DNA of 11,626 nt, taken from NCBI GenBank assembly GCA_015492915.1, contig WGED01000759.1, positions 1 to 11,626 of the forward strand, given 5' to 3'. This stretch comes from Cyclobacteriaceae bacterium. GTDB lineage: Bacteria; Bacteroidota; Bacteroidia; Cytophagales; Cyclobacteriaceae. Position 1 is the stretch's first letter. Each line of letters opens with the position of its first letter. Positions 7,414 through 11,626 of the stretch are shown piece by piece. The position numbers and the translations under genes are program-made. A model generated the notes under the pieces. The model was not told the origin of the DNA. It saw only the letters and a program-made list of their open reading frames with translations, and did no database searches.

Positions 7414-8444
7414 GAAACAAAACGAATATTGTCATTTTTTTATTACTGGCGGTCATCATTGCATGGTTGCTCTATCGTGACTTAATTCATCCCAGGCCGT
7501 ACCAGAAAAATGAGATTATTGTCACCTATGGTGTGCCGGAGCTGGAAATTCCCGACACGGTATTTTTTGCCGGTGAGCGCGTGCCGCTTGAAATTCCTGA
7601 TGTATATGAGCGGCTCGACCGTGAGCTGCATGTAAATACGTTTTGGCACTCCAACACCATTTTTTTATTGAAGCGCGGACATCGCTGGCTTCCGCAAATG
7701 GAGAAAATTCTTAAAGCACATGGCGTACCGGCCGATCTGAAATATCTGGCAGTGATTGAAAGCGATCTGCAGAATAAAGTATCACCCAGTCATGCTGCCG
7801 GGTTTTGGCAACTACTGAAAGGCACCGCGAAGGATTATGAGCTTGAAGTAACCAGCGAAGTGGATGAACGCTATAATCCATTGAGATCCACGGAAGCTGC
7901 TGGCAGATATCTGAAGAAGGCTCATGATAAATTCGGCTCGTGGGCCAATGCTGCGGCCTCATACAATATCGGCCGGCGCGGACTGGCAAGGGCTATGCAA
8001 AAGCAGGGAGTTACTTCCTACTACGACCTGCTGCTGGGCGAGGAGACGTCGCGCTATGTGTTCAGGGCTATTGCCGTGAAAATGATCTTTGAAAACCCCT
8101 CCAAATACGGATTTAACATTTCAGAAAAGAATCTTTACAAAAAGGAAAAACTGAAAAGGATAAAAGTGAAAAACACGATCCACAACCTCAGGGACTGGGC
8201 TTTTGAAAAAAATATCAATTACAAAATATTAAAACGTTATAACCCCTGGCTGAGAAAGAACACCCTGACAGTAAAGAGAGGAAAATCCTATATCATTGAA
8301 ATTCCGGTTGATAAACCCGAGAAAATAATACAATCGGATACATTGGAGGTAGCTGACACGCTGTCAATTATTCTGGAAGATTCAATGCAGGTTATGGAAG
8401 ATAGTATTGATGTTGCGGATTCTGTGAGACGATATCTTTATTGA
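7410..8444 (+). CDS. Membrane-anchored lytic transglycosylase (GH23, MltD-like) with degenerate LysM region
   Basis: This 344-residue enzyme is predicted to cleave the MurNAc-GlcNAc bond of peptidoglycan from the periplasmic face. Residues about 6-22 form a hydrophobic signal anchor without a lipobox. The SLT/GH23 domain spans about 85-230: the catalytic Glu is Glu117 in VIESDL, followed by SHAAGFWQL (127-135), ERYNPLRSTEAAGRYL (153-168) and AAASYNIGRRG (181-191). Residues about 249-300 read as a degenerate LysM with a YNPW core and an IIEIP end. The last 44 residues are acidic and rich in Asp and Ser. The TTG start is supported because it immediately precedes the signal anchor and the frame is closed by a TGA at 7365, with no ATG available. 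The TTG overlaps the LOG stop by 3 bases, so coupled translation is likely. Confidence 0.9.
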   Translation: MRNKTNIVIFLLLAVIIAWLLYRDLIHPRPYQKNEIIVTYGVPELEIPDTVFFAGERVPLEIPDVYERLDRELHVNTFWHSNTIFLLKRGHRWLPQMEKILKAHGVPADLKYLAVIESDLQNKVSPSHAAGFWQLLKGTAKDYELEVTSEVDERYNPLRSTEAAGRYLKKAHDKFGSWANAAASYNIGRRGLARAMQKQGVTSYYDLLLGEETSRYVFRAIAVKMIFENPSKYGFNISEKNLYKKEKLKRIKVKNTIHNLRDWAFEKNINYKILKRYNPWLRKNTLTVKRGKSYIIEIPVDKPEKIIQSDTLEVADTLSIILEDSMQVMEDSIDVADSVRRYLY

Positions 8445-8455
8445 GTTGAAAAGTA

Positions 8456-11284
8456 ATGGAGAGCTCTGGAGACCATACCGGATTTGAGAATATCGAGGTT
8501 TACGGCGCCCGCGAACACAACCTGAAGGATATCAATGTGATGATACCACGCAACAAGCTGGTTGTGATCACGGGCATCAGCGGCAGCGGCAAATCCTCCC
8601 TGGCTTTCGATACCATCTATGCCGAAGGGCAGCGACGGTACATGGAGAGCTTTTCGGCCTATGCCCGCTCCTTCATCGGTAACATGGAAAGGCCTGATGT
8701 AGATAAGATTGAAGGCCTGAGCCCTGTCATCTCCATCGAGCAAAAGACTATTTCGCGCAATCCCCGATCCACGGTAGGCACCGTGACGGAGATCTATGAT
8801 TTTCTGAGGCTTTTGTATGCCCGCGCCGGCGAGGCGTATTCCTACCTTACGGGAAACAAGATGGTACGCCAGACGGAGGATCAGATCATCATGCACATCG
8901 TGCAGCACTATTTACATAAAAAACTCATATTGCTAGCCCCCGTCGTCAAAGGCCGCAAAGGGCACTATCGCGAACTTTTTGTACAGATCAGAAAATCGGG
9001 CTATACAAAAGTACGTATCGATGGAGAGCTGATGGATATTGTACCGAAAATGCAGGTTGACCGCTACAAAACTCATGACATTGAGATTGTTATTGACCGG
9101 ATCAAGGTGCTTGACAGCGAAAAATACCGCATTGCACAGTCTGTCAAAACTGCCTTGCAGCAAGGCAAAGGCGTGATGATGGTGCTGGATGAGGAAGGCA
9201 AAGTGCATCATTTTTCCAAACACCTGATGGATCCAGAAAGCGGACTGGCCTATGACGATCCCGCACCGAATACCTTCTCCTTCAATTCGCCCTATGGCGC
9301 CTGCCCCGTTTGCCATGGATTAGGAACGATTGAGAAGATCACCAAAGAATCCGTGATCCCCGATCCTTCGCTGAGCATTTCGCGGGGAGGAATTGCCCCT
9401 TTGGGAGAATACCGTGACATATGGATTTTTAAGCAAATTCAGGCAATTCTCAAGCGATATGGAGCAGACCTTTCGACTCCCATCAACAAGATTTCTGAGG
9501 AAGTAATCGACATTTTGCTTTACGGCGATAAAGAGCCGGTTGCCATTCCCTCGGTCAAATACCCGGGTACGGATTGGAATGTCAAATTTGAGGGAATTGT
9601 TAATTTTCTGGAAAAACAAAAAGAACAGGGCACCGAAAAAACCCGTGACTGGGTGCGTGAGTTTATGGTAGTGCAGGAATGCCCTGAATGTCGTGGGGCG
9701 AGGCTCAAAAAAGAAGCGCTCAGTTATAAGGTGGCCGGTAAAAATATCGCCGAACTGGCCGGTATGGACATACACCATCTTGGGGAGTGGTTTGAAAATA
9801 TCGAAGAAAAGCTCACTGACAAGCAAAAAAGAATCGCGGCTGAGATACTGAAAGAATTAAGAAAGCGCATTCGATTTCTGTTGGAAGTCGGTCTTAATTA
9901 CCTGCATCTGAACAGGCCGCTCAAAACCCTCTCGGGTGGTGAGGCGCAACGAATCAGGCTGGCGACACAGATTGGCACCCAGCTCGTTGGCGTGCTGTAC
10001 ATTCTCGATGAGCCGAGTATCGGCCTGCATCAGCGCGACAATCACAGACTCATCAAAGCACTCAAGGATCTTCGCGACCTCGGCAACTCGGTTATCGTGG
10101 TGGAGCATGATAAAGAGATGATGGTGGCCTCTGATTTTATCCTCGACATTGGTCCGGGAGCGGGGGTGCACGGCGGGCATATCGTGGCCGAAGGACCGCC
10201 GAAAGAATTCCTGAAGCGGGGAAGTCTCACAGCCGGTTTTCTCAAAAACAAACTGAAGATCGATGTACCACAGCAGCGCCGTCATCCGAACGGCAAATGG
10301 CTTGAATTGTCGGGCGCCACAGGGAATAACCTCAAAAAAGTAACCCTCAGGCTGCCCCTCGGCACTATGACTTGTGTGACCGGCGTGTCGGGAAGTGGAA
10401 AATCGACACTTATTCATGACACGCTCTTCCCCATACTTAACCAGCATTTTTACAGATCAAGAAGAAAACCACTCGACTATGAATCGATAAAAGGGCTGGA
10501 ATATCTCGATAAAGTGGTTGAGGTAGATCAGTCGCCCATCGGCAGGACGCCCCGTTCCAATCCGGCTACATACACAGGTGTTTTTACAGAGATCCGTCAG
10601 TTATTTGCCGGTTTGTCTGAGGCAAAAATCAGGGGTTACAAACCGGGAAGATTCTCTTTTAATGTAAAAGGCGGAAGGTGTGAGACCTGCGAGGGAGCGG
10701 GCCTCAAGCTGATCGAGATGGATTTTTTACCCAATGTCCATGTACCGTGCGAGACCTGCAAAGGCAAGCGCTACAACAGGGAAACGCTTGAAGTTCGATT
10801 TAAAGGAAAATCCATATCCGATGTGCTCGAAATGACGGTGGAGCAGGCCGTTGAATTCTTTGAGAATCAACCGAAAATTTACAGGAAGCTCAAGGTGTTG
10901 AACGATGTGGGCCTTGGCTACATCACCCTCGGGCAACATGCTACCACCCTGTCAGGTGGCGAGGCGCAGCGCGTAAAGCTGGCTGCGGAGCTATCGAAAC
11001 GCGATACCGGCAAGACTTTGTATATCCTCGATGAGCCGACCACCGGCCTGCATTTTCAGGACATTCAGCACTTGCTCAATGTGCTCAACGTGCTGGTGGA
11101 CAGGGGAAATACCGTGCTGATCATAGAACACAATCTCGATGTCATCAAAGTGGCTGACTACATTATCGATCTGGGGCCCGAAGGAGGGGAAGACGGAGGA
11201 GAGATCGTGTGTGCGGGACCGCCCGAAGCAGTGGTGAGGGAAAAAAGAAGCTACACGGGGAAGTATCTGAAGAAAGAGTTGTAA
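8456..11284 (+). CDS. uvrA: UvrABC excinuclease subunit A (damage-recognition ATPase)
   Basis: This 942-residue protein has the usual UvrA length. UvrA dimers recognise bulky or helix-distorting DNA lesions, load UvrB and start nucleotide excision repair in the cytoplasm. Two ABC ATPase modules are intact: Walker A at 40-48 (GISGSGKSS) and 643-651 (GVSGSGKST), signatures LSGGEAQR at 492 and 832, and Walker B with Asp518-Glu519 and Asp859-Glu860. The second zinc module is complete (Cys742, Cys745, Cys765, Cys768, with the standard 19-residue spacing). In the first half only Cys283/Cys286 and Cys409/Cys412 remain; the CxxC pair expected about 25 residues before Cys283 is absent, as is the Cys near residue 129. 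It begins 11 bases after the transglycosylase stop and is followed by a terminator, so it is the last gene of the cluster. No SOS-box-like site was recognised. Confidence 0.98.
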   Translation: MESSGDHTGFENIEVYGAREHNLKDINVMIPRNKLVVITGISGSGKSSLAFDTIYAEGQRRYMESFSAYARSFIGNMERPDVDKIEGLSPVISIEQKTISRNPRSTVGTVTEIYDFLRLLYARAGEAYSYLTGNKMVRQTEDQIIMHIVQHYLHKKLILLAPVVKGRKGHYRELFVQIRKSGYTKVRIDGELMDIVPKMQVDRYKTHDIEIVIDRIKVLDSEKYRIAQSVKTALQQGKGVMMVLDEEGKVHHFSKHLMDPESGLAYDDPAPNTFSFNSPYGACPVCHGLGTIEKITKESVIPDPSLSISRGGIAPLGEYRDIWIFKQIQAILKRYGADLSTPINKISEEVIDILLYGDKEPVAIPSVKYPGTDWNVKFEGIVNFLEKQKEQGTEKTRDWVREFMVVQECPECRGARLKKEALSYKVAGKNIAELAGMDIHHLGEWFENIEEKLTDKQKRIAAEILKELRKRIRFLLEVGLNYLHLNRPLKTLSGGEAQRIRLATQIGTQLVGVLYILDEPSIGLHQRDNHRLIKALKDLRDLGNSVIVVEHDKEMMVASDFILDIGPGAGVHGGHIVAEGPPKEFLKRGSLTAGFLKNKLKIDVPQQRRHPNGKWLELSGATGNNLKKVTLRLPLGTMTCVTGVSGSGKSTLIHDTLFPILNQHFYRSRRKPLDYESIKGLEYLDKVVEVDQSPIGRTPRSNPATYTGVFTEIRQLFAGLSEAKIRGYKPGRFSFNVKGGRCETCEGAGLKLIEMDFLPNVHVPCETCKGKRYNRETLEVRFKGKSISDVLEMTVEQAVEFFENQPKIYRKLKVLNDVGLGYITLGQHATTLSGGEAQRVKLAAELSKRDTGKTLYILDEPTTGLHFQDIQHLLNVLNVLVDRGNTVLIIEHNLDVIKVADYIIDLGPEGGEDGGEIVCAGPPEAVVREKRSYTGKYLKKEL

Positions 11285-11287
11285 AAC

Positions 11288-11316
11288 AAAAGCGCCACCG
11301 TCAGGTGGCGCTTTTT
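11288..11316 (+). terminator. Intrinsic terminator after uvrA
   Basis: AGCGCCACC (11291-11299) and GGTGGCGCT (11304-11312) form a perfect nine-pair stem with a GTCA loop. Flanking AAA and TTT add three more pairs, and the T run 11312-11316 completes a rho-independent terminator. The A-rich left flank means it could also act on transcripts from the opposite strand. Confidence 0.93.
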
Positions 11317-11626
11317 GTTGAAACCAAAAACTTATAGCTTACAACCTAACAACCATGAACCAATTATTAACCAATACTATAAATGCTTATATAATTCAAA
11401 TAGTTCCCCACATCCTGAAAATTTTTTAAGAAAAAGGTTCATTTTTCACGCTTATCAATTGTCTGATTTTTTTATCCGGTTTGTAATTTATTGATAATCA
11501 GAAATTAATCCTCCCGGTTCACCCCGCCCGAAAGGCAGTGTTTTCATGAAAATTTCATGATTTTTACCACCCCGGGAATTCACAGGCTTTCAAGGGTTCA
11601 CTAAATGCTTTCAGGTCGCATAACCC
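11317..11626. other. AT-rich intergenic region without a convincing gene
   Basis: These 310 bases hold no supported coding region; the best + strand frame, 11355-11429, gives only 24 residues. Two structures are visible. TTATCAAT (11452-11459) and ATTGATAA (11490-11497) form an 8-base inverted repeat with a 30-base spacer. TCATGAAA-A-TTTCATGA (11544-11560) is a perfect 17-base palindrome. The stretch probably carries the control region of a gene beyond the window edge. Confidence 0.5.
11544..11560. repeat. Perfect 17-base palindrome, possible operator
   Basis: The 8-base arms TCATGAAA and TTTCATGA are exact complements around a single central A. The symmetry and spacing suit a homodimeric regulator. 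No regulator or downstream gene is visible in the window, so the role is inferred from form alone. Confidence 0.4.

Noticed and set aside
9857..10447. 196-residue open frame on the - strand opposite uvrA
   Set aside because: It lies wholly within conserved uvrA codons, shows no recognisable domain, and is explained by the codon pattern of the + strand gene.
11355..11429. 24-codon ORF MNQLLTNTINAYIIQIVPHI... after uvrA
   Set aside because: It is too short to separate from chance in AT-rich DNA and lies downstream of a strong terminator with no clear promoter element.
1..11626. Mobile element, phage, CRISPR array or defence system
   Set aside because: No transposase, integrase, tRNA, spaced direct repeats, terminal repeats or defence domains are visible on either strand.

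Overview
This window looks like chromosomal DNA of a member of the Bacteroidota, perhaps of the Cytophagales, though the genus cannot be read from it. The evidence is a TonB-dependent receptor with an N-terminal carboxypeptidase-regulatory-like domain, a lipoprotein whose first residues match the Bacteroidota lipoprotein export signal, a LytTR regulator, the lack of clear Shine-Dalgarno sequences, and promoter elements resembling TAnnTTTG. All seven complete genes and the one partial gene lie on the + strand. I see no RNA gene, insertion sequence, phage gene or CRISPR array.

Layout. Bases 1-263 are the 3' end of a LytTR-type response regulator. A 233-base intergenic stretch with a weak hairpin and a candidate promoter leads to a two-gene unit (497-4928). 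It encodes a probable surface lipoprotein with a beta-helix-like body, then a 952-residue TonB-dependent outer-membrane receptor. A strong inverted repeat follows the receptor. Next come a small secreted MORN-repeat (YwqK-like) protein (5119-5547) with its own promoter and a good terminator, then a TIGR01777/YfcH-type sugar-nucleotide-epimerase-like oxidoreductase (5643-6551).

The last unit is a tight three-gene cluster. A LOG-type (TIGR00730) Rossmann-fold protein (6655-7413) overlaps by 3 bases a membrane-anchored lytic transglycosylase with a TTG start (7410-8444). Eleven bases later uvrA begins (8456-11284), and it is closed by a textbook intrinsic terminator. The final 340 bases hold no convincing gene.

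How the genes work together. The lipoprotein and receptor most likely form an outer-membrane uptake or binding system without a SusD partner; its substrate is unknown. The beta-helix carries an evenly spaced set of acidic turns that may bind metal. The LOG-transglycosylase-uvrA cluster is probably one transcript that joins nucleotide hydrolysis, peptidoglycan cleavage and nucleotide excision repair, with no obvious shared pathway. Most of the window is ordinary conserved gene content. The lipoprotein/receptor pair, two 17-base perfect palindromes in intergenic DNA and the missing zinc-ligand positions in UvrA are the points most worth a second look.
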